Assembly: GCF_000236785.1 (NCBI RefSeq)
Contig: NZ_AGUF01000064.1
Location: 1 to 64,000, forward strand
Direction: 5' to 3'
DNA: 64,000 nt
Source of the DNA: Achromobacter arsenitoxydans SY8
Lineage (GTDB): Bacteria > Pseudomonadota > Gammaproteobacteria > Burkholderiales > Burkholderiaceae_B
The notes under the pieces are model-generated. The model did not search any database. It had not been told where the DNA came from and saw nothing but the letters and a program-made list of their open reading frames with translations. Positions 19,207-30,946 of the stretch are shown here, piece after piece; position 1 is the first letter of the stretch; every line of letters starts with the position of its first letter. A program made the position numbers and the translations under genes.

Positions 19207-19830
19207 ATGACTTCCCCCAAGATTCCAGATTCCCTGCGCCGCGTCGTCCTGGCGTCCAACAACGCCGGCAAGCTGCGCGAGTTTTCCGCCTTGTTCGCGC
19301 CTCTGGGCATCGAACTGGTGCCCCAGGGCGAACTGGGCGTGCCCGAAGCCGAAGAGCCGCACGTCACCTTTGTCGAAAACGCGCTGGCCAAGGCTCGCCA
19401 TGCCAGCCGCCTGACCGGGCTGCCGGCGCTGGCCGACGATTCCGGACTATGCGTGGCCGCGCTTGACGGCGCGCCCGGGGTGTATTCGGCGCGCTACGCC
19501 AAGATGCATGGCGGCGAAAAATCCGACGCGGCCAATAATGCGCTGCTGGTGCGCAACCTGGCCGCTGTGGCCGACCGCAGCGCCTGGTACGTGGCCGTGC
19601 TGGCGCTGGTGCGCGCCGAGAACGATCCGCGCCCGCTCATCGGCGAAGGGCTGTGGCACGGCGAAATCATCGACCAGCCCGAGGGCGCCAACGGCTTCGG
19701 CTACGATCCGCACTTTTACCTGCCCGACATGGCGCTGACCGCCGCATCGCTGGATCCCGACGAAAAGAACCGGGTCAGCCACCGGGCCCGCGCATTGCGC
19801 GAGCTGCTGAGCAAGCTCAGCCAGGCTTGA
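19207..19830 (+). CDS. rdgB: RdgB/HAM1 non-canonical purine NTP pyrophosphatase
   Basis: This house-cleaning enzyme hydrolyses dITP, ITP and XTP to monophosphates and keeps deaminated purines out of nucleic acids. The ATG at 19207 gives 207 residues and leads straight into RVVLASNNAGKLREFSALF, the conserved nucleotide-binding start. Further signatures are TFVENALAKARHASRLTG, LPALADDSGLCVAALDGAPG (catalytic Asp), EGANGFGYDPHFYLPD and NRVSHRARALREL. It is followed 30 nt later by hemW on the same strand, the usual order in beta- and gammaproteobacteria. Confidence 0.96.
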   Translation: MTSPKIPDSLRRVVLASNNAGKLREFSALFAPLGIELVPQGELGVPEAEEPHVTFVENALAKARHASRLTGLPALADDSGLCVAALDGAPGVYSARYAKMHGGEKSDAANNALLVRNLAAVADRSAWYVAVLALVRAENDPRPLIGEGLWHGEIIDQPEGANGFGYDPHFYLPDMALTAASLDPDEKNRVSHRARALRELLSKLSQA

Positions 19831-19860
19831 CGACGGCGCCTCGTGCGCCAGGAATTCCGC

Positions 19861-21081
19861 ATGTCCATCACCATACCCATCCGCAACGAAATGGGCGCGC
19901 CCAAGTCGCGCCTGATCGTGCCGGCGGGCGCCGCGCTGACCAGCCTGCCGCCGCTGTCGGTCTATGTCCACGTGCCCTGGTGCGTGCGCAAATGTCCTTA
20001 TTGCGACTTCAATTCGCACGCCGCGCCGGGAGAGATCCCGGAGCGCGCCTACCTGGACGCGCTGCGCAGCGACCTGGAGCAGTCGCTGCCGTCTATCTGG
20101 GGGCGCCAGGTGACCACGGTTTTCATCGGCGGCGGCACGCCCAGCCTGCTGTCGTCGGCTGGCCTGGACGAACTGCTGGCCGTGTTGCGGGCGTACCTGA
20201 ACGTCTGGCCGGATGCCGAGATCACCATGGAGGCCAACCCCGGCACCGCCGAGGCCGGGCGCTTTCGCGACTATGCCGCCAGCGGCGTAACGCGGTTTTC
20301 GCTGGGCATCCAGAGTTTCGACGACGCGCAGCTGAAAAAGCTGGGCCGCATCCATGATTCCGCACAGGCCCGCGCCGCCATAGAAATGGCGCAGCGCGCG
20401 GCGCCGCGCGTCAATCTGGACATGATGTTCGCGCTGCCCGGGCAGACGCTGGAGGCCTGTCGGACCGATCTGCGACAGGCCGTGTCGTTCGGCACGGAGC
20501 ATCTGTCGCTGTATCACCTGACGATGGAGCCCAACACAGTCTTCGCGAAATTTCCGCCCGAGGACCTGCCGGATGACGATACCAGCGCCGCCATGCAGGA
20601 CCTGGTGGAATCCGAGCTGGCCGCGGCGGGCCTGGCCCGCTACGAGGTCTCGGCCTACGCCCGGCCGGGAGCGCGCTGCCGCCACAACCTGAACTACTGG
20701 GAATTCGGCGATTACCTGGGGATCGGACCAGGCGCGCACGGCAAGCTGTCGTTCCACGACCGCATCGTGCGCGAAGCGCGCCTGCGCAGTCCCGACTCCT
20801 GGATGCAGGCCGCAATGGCCCGCGATGGCAGCCATCTGGCCGAAAGCCGGCAGGTCGGGCCCGAAGAGCTGCCGTTCGAGTTCATGCTCAACGCGCTGCG
20901 GCTCAAGGATGGCGTGGCCGCCACGTCCTTCAATGAACGCACCGGTTTGTCGCTGGCCGTCATTGCGCACCAATTGGAGGCAGCATCGAAACGGGGCCTG
21001 CTGGACGCCGATCCGACCCGTCTCAGGGCGACGCCCTTGGGCTGGAGTTTCCTCAATGACCTGCAGGAAATGTTCCTGTAG
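19861..21081 (+). CDS. hemW: Radical SAM heme chaperone HemW
   Basis: The 406-residue protein has the radical SAM cluster motif CVRKCPYC (Cys about 41, 45, 48), preceded by LSVYVHVPWC and followed by VFIGGGTPSLLS and EANPGTAEAGRF. It resembles oxygen-independent coproporphyrinogen oxidase, but the CxxxCxxC without a fourth nearby Cys and the C-terminal winged-helix-like domain (LPFEFMLNALRLKDGV) are those of HemW, which binds and inserts heme. The start at 19861 is preferred over an in-frame upstream codon six residues earlier. It probably forms an operon with rdgB. Confidence 0.92.
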   Translation: MSITIPIRNEMGAPKSRLIVPAGAALTSLPPLSVYVHVPWCVRKCPYCDFNSHAAPGEIPERAYLDALRSDLEQSLPSIWGRQVTTVFIGGGTPSLLSSAGLDELLAVLRAYLNVWPDAEITMEANPGTAEAGRFRDYAASGVTRFSLGIQSFDDAQLKKLGRIHDSAQARAAIEMAQRAAPRVNLDMMFALPGQTLEACRTDLRQAVSFGTEHLSLYHLTMEPNTVFAKFPPEDLPDDDTSAAMQDLVESELAAAGLARYEVSAYARPGARCRHNLNYWEFGDYLGIGPGAHGKLSFHDRIVREARLRSPDSWMQAAMARDGSHLAESRQVGPEELPFEFMLNALRLKDGVAATSFNERTGLSLAVIAHQLEAASKRGLLDADPTRLRATPLGWSFLNDLQEMFL

Positions 21082-21087
21082 TGTGCA

Positions 21088-21104
21088 AGCACCACAGTGG
21101 GGCA
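21088..21104 (+). promoter_or_regulatory. NtrC-binding site 1 upstream of glnA
   Basis: AGCACC-N5-GGGGCA matches the NtrC consensus TGCACC-N5-GGTGCA in 10 of 12 half-site positions. Its centre is 33 nt (about three helical turns) from site 2. It overlaps the left arm of the hairpin that follows hemW. Confidence 0.6.
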
Positions 21105-21116
21105 ATCGTGCCCCAC
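21097..21116 (+). terminator. Hairpin after hemW
   Basis: GTGGGGCA and TGCCCCAC form an 8-bp stem with a four-base loop starting 16 nt after the hemW stop, followed by CTTTT. It could end rdgB-hemW transcription and overlaps NtrC site 1. Confidence 0.55.
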
Positions 21117-21120
21117 CTTT

Positions 21121-21137
21121 TGCACCAACTTGGTGCT
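21121..21137 (+). promoter_or_regulatory. NtrC-binding site 2 upstream of glnA
   Basis: TGCACC-AACTT-GGTGCT matches the NtrC consensus in 11 of 12 half-site positions. Its centre is about 87 nt upstream of the start expected from the sigma54 promoter. Confidence 0.85.
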
Positions 21138-21189
21138 ACATTTTTCCATGACTGTGCCGCCTTCCCCGGGGAATCCCGGGGGTAAAACC

Positions 21190-21204
21190 TGGCACGCTTA
21201 TTGC
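21190..21204 (+). promoter_or_regulatory. Sigma54 promoter of glnA
   Basis: TGGCACGCTTATTGC has the invariant GG (21191-21192) and GC (21203-21204) with exactly ten bases between them, the canonical -24/-12 layout. It lies 62 nt before the glnA ATG. With the two NtrC sites upstream it shows nitrogen-limitation control of glutamine synthetase. Confidence 0.92.
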
Positions 21205-21265
21205 TTCCCTCTTTTATGCCAGTCGACGGGCAAAGCCCTCGACCCTTTTATCTAATGGAGATGAC

Positions 21266-22678
21266 ATGGCAAGCCCGAAAGACGTCCTGAAACAGATCGC
21301 CGATAACGAAGTGAAATTCGTGGATTTCCGCTTTACCGATACGGTTGGCCGTGAGCACCACGTTTCCGTGCCCACCACGGCTATCGATGAAGACAAGCTG
21401 GAAAGCGGGCAGGCTTTCGACGGTTCGTCGATCCCGGGCTGGAAGGGCATTGAAGCCTCCGACATGCTGCTCATCCCCGACTGCTCGACCGCCAACCTGG
21501 ATCCGTTCCGCGAAGAGCCGACGCTGATCCTGTCGTGCGACGTCGTCGAACCGTCCGACCTGAAGGGCTATGACCGCGACCCGCGTTCGCTGGCCAAGCG
21601 CGCCGAAGCCTACCTGAAGTCCTCCGGCCTGGGCGACACCGCCTACTTCGGTCCGGAACCCGAATTCTTCGTGTTCGACGGCGTGACCTGGAACACCGAC
21701 ATGTCGGGCACGTTCGTCAAGATCAAGTCCGAAGAAGCTCCCTGGTCCACCGGCCTGGAATTCGAAGGCGGCAACACCGGCCATCGTCCGGGCGTGAAGG
21801 GCGGCTACTTCCCCGTTCCGCCGGTCGATTCGTTCCAGGACATGCGTTCGGAAATGTGCCTGCTGATGGAACAGATGGGCGTGCCGGTCGAAGTGCACCA
21901 CCATGAAGTGGCCGCTCCCGGCCAGCTCGAAATCGGCACCAAGTTCAGCACGCTGGTCCAGCGCGCCGACTGGACGCAGATCGTCAAGTACATCGTGCAC
22001 AACGTGGCCCACGCCTACGGCAAGACTGCCACGTTCATGCCCAAGCCCGTCGTCGGCGACAACGGCTCCGGCATGCACGTCCACCAGTCCATCTGGAAGG
22101 ACGGCCAGAACCTGTTCGCGGGCAACGGCTACGCCGGCCTGTCCGAATTCGCCCTGTACTACATCGGCGGCATCATCAAGCACGCTCGCGCGCTGAACGC
22201 CATCACCAACCCGGGCACGAACTCGTACAAGCGCCTGGTCCCGCACTTCGAAGCGCCCGTGAAGCTGGCCTACTCGGCCCGCAACCGCTCGGCCTCGATC
22301 CGCATCCCCTACGTGGGCAACCCGAAGGGCCGCCGCATCGAAACGCGCTTCCCGGATCCCCTGGCCAACCCGTACCTGGCTTTCTCGGCCCTGATGATGG
22401 CCGGCCTGGACGGCATCCAGAACAAGATCCACCCCGGCGATCCGGCCGACAAGAACCTGTACGACCTGCCGCCGGAAGAAGACGCGAAGATCCCGACCGT
22501 CTGCGCCTCGCTGGAAGAAGCGCTGGAAGCTCTGGACAACGACCGCGAGTTCCTGACCCGTGGCGGCGTGTTCAGCAACGACATGCTCAGCGCCTACATC
22601 GACCTGAAGATGGCCGACGTGACGCGCCTGCGCATGACGACGCACCCGGTCGAATTCGACATGTACTACAGCCTCTGA
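21266..22678 (+). CDS. glnA: Glutamine synthetase, type I
   Basis: The enzyme makes glutamine from glutamate, ammonia and ATP in the cytoplasm as a dodecamer. The 470-residue protein starts [20 protein letters not shown] and contains the beta-Grasp region ([17 protein letters not shown]), the ATP-binding region ([20 protein letters not shown]), the glutamate-binding segment ([20 protein letters not shown]) and NLYDLPPEE near residue 397, whose Tyr is the adenylylation site of GSI-beta enzymes. An AATGGAGATGAC-type ribosome binding region precedes the start. The gene has its own sigma54/NtrC promoter and is followed by ntrB-ntrC. Confidence 0.98.
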   Translation: MASPKDVLKQIADNEVKFVDFRFTDTVGREHHVSVPTTAIDEDKLESGQAFDGSSIPGWKGIEASDMLLIPDCSTANLDPFREEPTLILSCDVVEPSDLKGYDRDPRSLAKRAEAYLKSSGLGDTAYFGPEPEFFVFDGVTWNTDMSGTFVKIKSEEAPWSTGLEFEGGNTGHRPGVKGGYFPVPPVDSFQDMRSEMCLLMEQMGVPVEVHHHEVAAPGQLEIGTKFSTLVQRADWTQIVKYIVHNVAHAYGKTATFMPKPVVGDNGSGMHVHQSIWKDGQNLFAGNGYAGLSEFALYYIGGIIKHARALNAITNPGTNSYKRLVPHFEAPVKLAYSARNRSASIRIPYVGNPKGRRIETRFPDPLANPYLAFSALMMAGLDGIQNKIHPGDPADKNLYDLPPEEDAKIPTVCASLEEALEALDNDREFLTRGGVFSNDMLSAYIDLKMADVTRLRMTTHPVEFDMYYSL

Positions 22679-22771
22679 TGCTTTGAGGCTGTGGCTGGGG
22701 GAGCGCGATGATGTAGGCAGAAACCAGGGCCCACACCACGCGCACCGCCAGGTCGCGGCTCGACGAATTGT

Positions 22772-22817
22772 CCGGCAGGCTTCGCGCCTGCCGGGCAGGG
22801 CGCCGGGTTCCGGCGCC
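22772..22817 (+). terminator. Two tandem hairpins between glnA and ntrB
   Basis: CCGGCAGGC/GCCTGCCGG (22772-22780, 22786-22794, loop TTCGC) is followed directly by GGCGCCGG/CCGGCGCC (22799-22806, 22810-22817, loop GTT). There is no T-run, so these may attenuate read-through from glnA into ntrBC or protect the glnA mRNA 3' end. Confidence 0.5.
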
Positions 22818-22870
22818 GCCGTCGCGTACGCGTTCCGCTTTTCCCCCTGTCCATTCGGGTACGTTGAAAA

Positions 22871-23934
22871 ATGAATGTAGAAGCTCTCGATCTGCTTGCC
22901 ACGTCCGTTTTCCTGGTCAACGAACGAGGCCATATCGAATACGCCAATGCGGCCGCCGAGGATCTGTTCGGCCGCTCGCGCAAACAACTGGGCGGGCAAT
23001 CCGCCGCCACCCTGTTCGACACCCCTGAGAATATCCAGTCATCAATCGACCGCGCCGCGGGCGGCAGGTACGCCGACGTGAGGCAGCTGGCCTCGTTGCG
23101 CCGCGCCACCGAATCCGTGGAAGTCGCCGTGACGACCGTGGGCCTGACCGGCCAGCGTTGGCCGGTGCTGATCGAAACCCGCGAGATCGAGCAGCGCGTG
23201 CTGGCTGACCGCAACCACCGGCTGGTTGACGAGATCGAAGCCCACCGCGAACTGCTGCGCAACCTGGCGCATGAAGTCAAGAATCCCCTGGGCGGCCTGC
23301 GCGGCGCCGCGCAACTGCTGGAAGCCGAGCTGCCCAGCGCGGCCCTGGCCGAGTACACCCAGGTCATTATTTCCGAAGCCGACCGCCTGCAGGCGCTGGT
23401 GGACCGCCTGAGCGGCCCGCAACGTGTGCCGTTGAACGCGCGGCCGGTGAACATCCACGAGATCTGCGAGCGCGTCTGCGCCCTGATCCAGGCCGAGTTC
23501 CGCAACGACGTCACCATCCAGCGCGACTACGACGCATCGGTTCCGGATTTGAAGGGCGACGCCGCCCGCCTGATGCAGGCGGTCCTGAACGTGGCGCGCA
23601 ACGCAGCGCAGGAACTTGTTGCGCGGCCCCAGGGCCCGCAGACCGAACCTGGCGTGGTGACGCTGCGCACGCGCGTCGCGCGGCAGGTCATGCTGGCGCA
23701 TCGGCAGCACCGCCTGGCGCTGGTGCTGTCCATCATTGACAACGGTCCCGGCGTGCCGGACCACATCCGCGACCGCATCTTCCATCCGCTGGTCACGGCC
23801 AGGGCTGGAGGCACCGGCCTGGGCTTGAGCCTGGCGCAGGATTTCGTGCAACAGCACGGCGGCATCATCGAATTTGAATCCCGGCCAGGGCGCACCGAGT
23901 TCCGCCTGGTCCTCCCGATGGAGCCCGCAAACTG

Positions 23935-23935
<1 letters not shown>
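22871..23935 (+). CDS. ntrB: Nitrogen regulation sensor kinase NtrB
   Basis: The 354-residue soluble kinase has an N-terminal PAS domain (DLLATSVFLVNERGHIEYAN), the phospho-acceptor block RNLAHEVKNPLGGLRGAAQL (His near residue 137), and the ATP-binding boxes NVARNAAQEL, IIDNGPGVP and GGTGLGLSLAQDF. NtrB phosphorylates NtrC when nitrogen is scarce and is switched to phosphatase by PII. The stop shares a base with the ntrC start (TGATG), so the pair is translationally coupled. It lies 192 nt after glnA. Confidence 0.96.
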
Positions 23936-25431
<1,496 letters not shown>

Positions 25432-25436
25432 GGCAG

Positions 25437-25465
25437 GGCGCCCGCGCAATGCGGGCGCCTTCTCT
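25437..25465 (+). terminator. Terminator after ntrC
   Basis: GGCGCCCGC/GCGGGCGCC forms a 9-bp stem with loop GCAAT, followed by TTCTCTT. It separates ntrC from the convergent LysR gene. Confidence 0.75.
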
Positions 25466-25482
25466 TGGGAGCGGCCGCGCTG

Positions 25483-26418
25483 CTACAACCCCAGCAGGCT
25501 TTCGCACAGCCTGGGCGATTCCAGCTTCTTGAGCCACCACTTCAGGGCTTCGCCCGGCGGTTCCGCCCGCCAGGCGTAAGCGACGTGTTCCGTCAGGGAC
25601 ATGCCTTCATCAGTCTCGCACACCACCAGCAGGCCCTGCGCCAGGTATGGCGCGGCCAGGGTCAGCGGCAGGTAACCGCAACCCAGGCCACGCACTTGCG
25701 CGTCGATCTTGGCCTGCATGGTCGGCATCACCAGCGTGGGCTGCTCGGACAGAATGCCGCGCGACTGCGCCGGCAGGTTGCGCGACGTGTCCGCGACGAC
25801 CACGGCGCAATAGCGCGTGATGTCGGCGCGGGACAGCGGCTGGGGCAGGGATGCCAGCGGGTGGTGCGCCGCCACGCAGAAACCGAACTGCATCACGCCG
25901 ATGGCCTGGGACCGGTAGGGCCCGGTGGGCTCGCCCGCAGCCCCCGCGCCTATCACCAGATCCGCGCGGCCCGAGGTCAGCGCGTCCCAGTTGCCGCTCA
26001 GGACCTCGCTGGAAAAGCGCAGCGTCGTGGCGCTGCCCAGCGCATTGAACTCGTCGATCAGGTCATACAGCGGACGCCACGGCAGCACGGCGCTGACGGC
26101 GATGCGCAATTGCACTTCCCATCCGGTGGCGATGCGCTTGACGCGGCAGGCCAGGTCGTCCAGCGACTGCAGAAGATAACGTCCATCCTTGAGCAGCGCC
26201 TCGCCCGCGGGCGTGAGCAGCGCCCGGTGCCCCGAGCGGTCGAACAGCAGCACGTCCAGGCCGTCTTCCAGCTTGCGGATGGAATAGGTGACAGCTGACG
26301 GCACCTTGCCCAGTTCGCGGGCCGCCTTGGCAAAGCTGCCATGCCGGGCGATGGCATCCACCAGGACGAGCAGTTCAGGCGTGATGGGCTGTGGGGGAAG
26401 AGACATCGAGATGGCCAT
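25483..26418 (-). CDS. LysR-family transcriptional regulator next to pirin genes
   Basis: The 311-residue protein has an N-terminal winged helix-turn-helix (LLVLVDAIARHGSFAKAARE, VPSAVTYSIRKLEDGLDVLL) and a periplasmic-binding-protein-like effector domain from about residue 95. It could start at 26418 or at an ATG four codons later (26406). It is transcribed away from the first pirin gene, the arrangement of LysR regulators with their target. A TTCAA-N5-TTGAA palindrome lies at its own start and a related one just ahead of the pirin gene, which are likely its binding sites. The inducer is unknown. Confidence 0.9.
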   Translation of the reverse strand: MAISMSLPPQPITPELLVLVDAIARHGSFAKAARELGKVPSAVTYSIRKLEDGLDVLLFDRSGHRALLTPAGEALLKDGRYLLQSLDDLACRVKRIATGWEVQLRIAVSAVLPWRPLYDLIDEFNALGSATTLRFSSEVLSGNWDALTSGRADLVIGAGAAGEPTGPYRSQAIGVMQFGFCVAAHHPLASLPQPLSRADITRYCAVVVADTSRNLPAQSRGILSEQPTLVMPTMQAKIDAQVRGLGCGYLPLTLAAPYLAQGLLVVCETDEGMSLTEHVAYAWRAEPPGEALKWWLKKLESPRLCESLLGL

Positions 26419-26432
26419 TCAAAATAATTGAA
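26418..26432. promoter_or_regulatory. LysR-type operator at regulator start
   Basis: TTCAAAATAATTGAA is a palindrome (TTCAA-N5-TTGAA) with the T-N11-A form of LysR-type boxes. It abuts the first codon of the LysR gene, so binding there would repress the regulator. Confidence 0.55.
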
Positions 26433-26551
26433 CGAAGTCGTCAAAATATAGCGCCAAACGCCGGCGCCGGCACGCGCAGAATATCACTCATGCCGGGGTT
26501 GCAGCGAAACCGGCCGGGCAGGAAGCCCCAGCCACGAAGCAGCCCTAATCA

Positions 26552-26565
26552 TTCATATTATTGAA
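26552..26565. promoter_or_regulatory. Second TTCA...TGAA palindrome ahead of pirin gene
   Basis: TTCATATTATTGAA repeats the arms of the site at 26418 with a one-base-shorter centre. It ends just before the pirin ribosome binding site. Confidence 0.4.
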
Positions 26566-26578
26566 ACAGGAGTTCAAG

Positions 26579-27277
<699 letters not shown>

Positions 27278-27285
27278 CGCCAGCC

Positions 27286-27313
27286 GCCGGGCGGATTTCC
27301 TAATCCGCCCGGC
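27286..27313 (+). terminator. Terminator between the pirin genes
   Basis: GCCGGGCGGATT/AATCCGCCCGGC forms a 12-bp perfect stem with a four-base loop, followed by TCTACTTT. It probably makes the two pirin genes separate transcripts or attenuates the second. Confidence 0.7.
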
Positions 27314-27378
27314 TCTACTTTCAACAGGCCGCAAGGCCTTAAGATGGCCGTTGGCCCATTCATGCGGAGCACTGCACC

Positions 27379-28284
<906 letters not shown>

Positions 28285-28293
28285 TCCGCTCGG

Positions 28294-28327
28294 CCAGTAC
28301 ATCGGGAGCGCATCCTCGATGTACTGG
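28294..28327. terminator. Inverted repeat between convergent pirin and fbpC genes
   Basis: CCAGTACATC/GATGTACTGG forms a 10-bp perfect stem with a 14-nt loop between two convergent genes. There is no T-run, so factor-independent termination is uncertain. Confidence 0.5.
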
Positions 28328-28348
28328 GGCGTTGATCGGCACGCCGGT

Positions 28349-29125
28349 CTAGCGGCCGCGCGCCAGGGCCTGCTCGCGCTGTTCTTCCAGCGCCTCGCGG
28401 CGGATGAAGTCGCGCACGAAAGCATCGGCCGGATTGTGGTGCAGGTTGTAGGGCGTATCCCACTGCGCGATCCTGCCCTTGGACATCACGCCGATGCGGT
28501 CCGCAATGGCGAAGGCTTCGGCCTGGTTGTGCGTCACCAGGATCGCGGTGTGGCCCGTGGTCTTCAGGATCTCGCGCACCTCGAAGGCCAGGCGTTCGCG
28601 CGTGTCCACGTCCAGATTGGAGAACGGCTCGTCCAGCAGCAGCAGGTCGGGCGAGGGCGCCAGCGCGCGGGCCAGCGCCACGCGCTGCTGCTGGCCGCCA
28701 GAGATCTCGTGCGGATAGCTGTTGGCGGCGTGCGCCAGGCCCACCAGTTCCAGCATTTCCTCGACGCGGCGGGCGCGCTCGGGGCGGGCCAGCTTGCGCA
28801 GCCCGAACGCCACGTTCAGCGCCACGGTAAGGTGCGGAAACAGCGCGTAGTCCTGGAACATCATGCCCACGCGGCGCAGCTCCGGCGCCACCTGTTCGGC
28901 CGGGGAAGAGATGACCGCGCCGTCGAGCAGGATGCGGCCGGCGCGCACCGGCTCGAAGCCGGCGATGGCGCGCAGCACCGTGGTCTTGCCGCAGCCGGAC
29001 TCGCCCAGCAGGCAGCCGATGTGACCTGCGGGCAGGCCCAGCGACAGGTCCTGCACAATGGGCTTGAGGCCCGCGGGCGTGTCGTAGGCCAGGGAGATGT
29101 GTTCGATTTCTAGCAGATCGGGCAC
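28349..29125 (-). CDS. fbpC: Ferric iron ABC transporter, ATP-binding protein
   Basis: The 258-residue ATPase starts at a GTG (MPDLLEIEHISLAYDTPAGL) five bases after the permease stop. A much longer open frame upstream is only read-through opposite the permease gene. It has GCLLGESGCGKTTVLRAIAG (Walker A), MFQDYALFPHLTV (Q-loop), ISGGQQQRVALARALA (signature), LLLLDEPFSNLD (Walker B) and ILVTHNQAEAFAIAD (H-loop). It powers the permease encoded upstream in the same operon. The short C-terminus is like FbpC/HitC-type iron importers rather than sugar importers. Confidence 0.9.
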   Translation of the reverse strand: MPDLLEIEHISLAYDTPAGLKPIVQDLSLGLPAGHIGCLLGESGCGKTTVLRAIAGFEPVRAGRILLDGAVISSPAEQVAPELRRVGMMFQDYALFPHLTVALNVAFGLRKLARPERARRVEEMLELVGLAHAANSYPHEISGGQQQRVALARALAPSPDLLLLDEPFSNLDVDTRERLAFEVREILKTTGHTAILVTHNQAEAFAIADRIGVMSKGRIAQWDTPYNLHHNPADAFVRDFIRREALEEQREQALARGR

Positions 29126-29130
29126 GGTGA

Positions 29131-30801
29131 TCAATGTCCCATTTTCAGATTGGTGCGCGCCAGCAGGATGACGGGCAGCAGGCCGGCCAGCACGATCGCC
29201 AGCGCAGCCACGGCGCCTTCCTCGTACGTGCCGCGCGCGGCTTCCGCATAAAGCCATGTGGCCAGCGTGTCGAAATTCATGGGCCGCAGCAGCAGCGTGG
29301 CGGGCAGTTCCTTCATGGCGTCCACGAACACCAGCAGCGCGCTGGCGGCCAGGGCGGGGCGCAGCAGCGGCAGGTGGACGCGGCGCAGCGTGCCGGCCGA
29401 GGTCTCGCCCAGCAGCCGCGAGGCCTGCTCCAGCGACGGCGGAATGCGCGCCAGGCCCGCTTCCAGCGCGCCTGTCGAAATCGCCAGGAAGCGGATCGCA
29501 TAGGCGCACACCAGCGCGCCCATCGAGCCCATCATGAACAGGCCCGCGCCGCCGAACACGCGGGCGACGGCGGTGTCGATCCAGACGAAAGGCGTGAGCA
29601 GGCCGATCGCCAGCACGGTGCCGGGCACGGCATAGCCCAGGCTGGCGATGCGGGCGCAGGCGCGTCCGGGATTGAAGCCGGCGCTTTCGCGCAGGGTCCG
29701 CCCGGCCCAGGCGACCACCAGGCCGCACAGCAGCGTGACCACTGTGGCGCTGAACGCCACGATCAGGGTGTTGCTCAAGCCCCGGGCAAGCTGGTCCGAA
29801 ACGCCGCCCACCAGATGCAGGCGCTTGTAGGTTTCCACGACCAGGTACAGCGCGGGCGCGGCAAATCCGGCCAGGACCGGGATCCAGCCCAGCACGGCGG
29901 CGACCAAGGCGGGTACGCCATGCAGCCGGCGCGGCTGCATCGGGCGCATGCGCTGCGTGTTGGCGTAGCGCTGGCGCTTGCGGCCATGGCGTTCCAGCAG
30001 GATCAGTCCGATGACGATGGCAAGCATGGTCAGCGCGATCTGCGCGGCGCCCGCCAGGTCCGAGCGCGTAACCCACGTGGTGTAGACGGAGACGGTCAGG
30101 GTCTGCACGCCCAGGAATTCGGACGCGCCGATGTCGTTCAGCGTTTCCAGCAGCGCCAGGCTCACGCCGACGACGATGGCCGGGCGCGCCAGGGGCAGGG
30201 CGACGCGGCAGAACACCGCCACGCGGCCGGCGCCCAGCGTGCGGGCGGCTTCCAGCAGGCTGGCGGCCTGCGTCATGAACATCACGCGGGTGCTCAGGTA
30301 GACGTAGGGATACAGCACGAAGCCCAGGACGAAGATCGCGCCATAGATCGAGCGCAGGTCGGGCAGGCGGAACTGGCGGGGACTGTCGTAGCCCAGCAGC
30401 GCCCGGATCGCGGTCTGGATCGGGCCGATGGGGTGCAGCAGGTCCAGGTAGGCAAAAGCAATGATGTAGGTGGGCACCGCCAGCGGCAGCAATAGGGCCC
30501 AGGTGAGGATGCGGCGCGTGGGGAAGTCGTAGGCCGTCACCAGCCAGGCGGCGCCCGTGCCCAGCAGCGTCACCACGACGCCCACGCCGGCCAGCAGCAT
30601 GGCGGTGTTGGCCAGCGCCTGCGGCAGCACGTAGCTGGCCAAGTGCTGCCAATGGGCCAGGCTGCCGCCCAGCGCCCACCAGCCCAGCGTCAGCACCGGC
30701 GCCAGCACGGCCAGCGCGATCAGGGCGGCGCCGGCCAGCCAGCCGGCCCCCCGTTCAGACCAGCGCAGACGCAGCGGCCGGGGCAAGGATTCTGTATGCA
30801 T
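29131..30801 (-). CDS. fbpB: Ferric iron ABC transporter, fused permease
   Basis: The 556-residue inner-membrane protein is two permease domains joined in one chain, as in FbpB/SfuB. Each half ends with an EAA-type loop that contacts the ATPase: LEAARTLGAGRVAVFCRVAL near residue 185 and EQASRLLGETSAGTLRRVHL near 470. About twelve membrane spans are visible, six per half, with a polar linker (RHGRKRQRYANTQRMRPM) near residue 270-290. It lies between the binding protein gene and the ATPase gene on the same strand. Confidence 0.9.
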   Translation of the reverse strand: MHTESLPRPLRLRWSERGAGWLAGAALIALAVLAPVLTLGWWALGGSLAHWQHLASYVLPQALANTAMLLAGVGVVVTLLGTGAAWLVTAYDFPTRRILTWALLLPLAVPTYIIAFAYLDLLHPIGPIQTAIRALLGYDSPRQFRLPDLRSIYGAIFVLGFVLYPYVYLSTRVMFMTQAASLLEAARTLGAGRVAVFCRVALPLARPAIVVGVSLALLETLNDIGASEFLGVQTLTVSVYTTWVTRSDLAGAAQIALTMLAIVIGLILLERHGRKRQRYANTQRMRPMQPRRLHGVPALVAAVLGWIPVLAGFAAPALYLVVETYKRLHLVGGVSDQLARGLSNTLIVAFSATVVTLLCGLVVAWAGRTLRESAGFNPGRACARIASLGYAVPGTVLAIGLLTPFVWIDTAVARVFGGAGLFMMGSMGALVCAYAIRFLAISTGALEAGLARIPPSLEQASRLLGETSAGTLRRVHLPLLRPALAASALLVFVDAMKELPATLLLRPMNFDTLATWLYAEAARGTYEEGAVAALAIVLAGLLPVILLARTNLKMGH

Positions 30802-30829
30802 GCTTCAAAGTCGATTGCATCAAAGGCAA

Positions 30830-30860
30830 GGCCTGTTCCCCCAAAAAGAGGGAACAGGCC
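30830..30860 (-). terminator. Perfect hairpin between fbpA and fbpB
   Basis: GGCCTGTTCCC/GGGAACAGGCC is an 11-bp stem with a nine-base loop, between the binding protein and permease genes. It could stabilise fbpA mRNA and reduce downstream expression. Confidence 0.6.
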
Positions 30861-30946
30861 CTACGCACGGCCCCGGTGTCAGGGCGCGCGCGTGTCACTG
30901 CCGCAGGCTTGCGCCATGCCCGCGGGCATGGCGGCCCGGCGGCTTA

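Noticed and set aside
29134-30495. A 453-residue plus-strand frame over the permease gene
   Set aside because: Gln/His/Arg-rich antisense translation with no membrane or domain signature.
28349-30679. A 776-residue minus-strand frame that would fuse an ATPase to a long Arg/Pro-rich N-terminal part
   Set aside because: The first 500 residues are another frame of the fbpB permease gene; the ATPase has its own GTG start at 29125 right after the permease stop.
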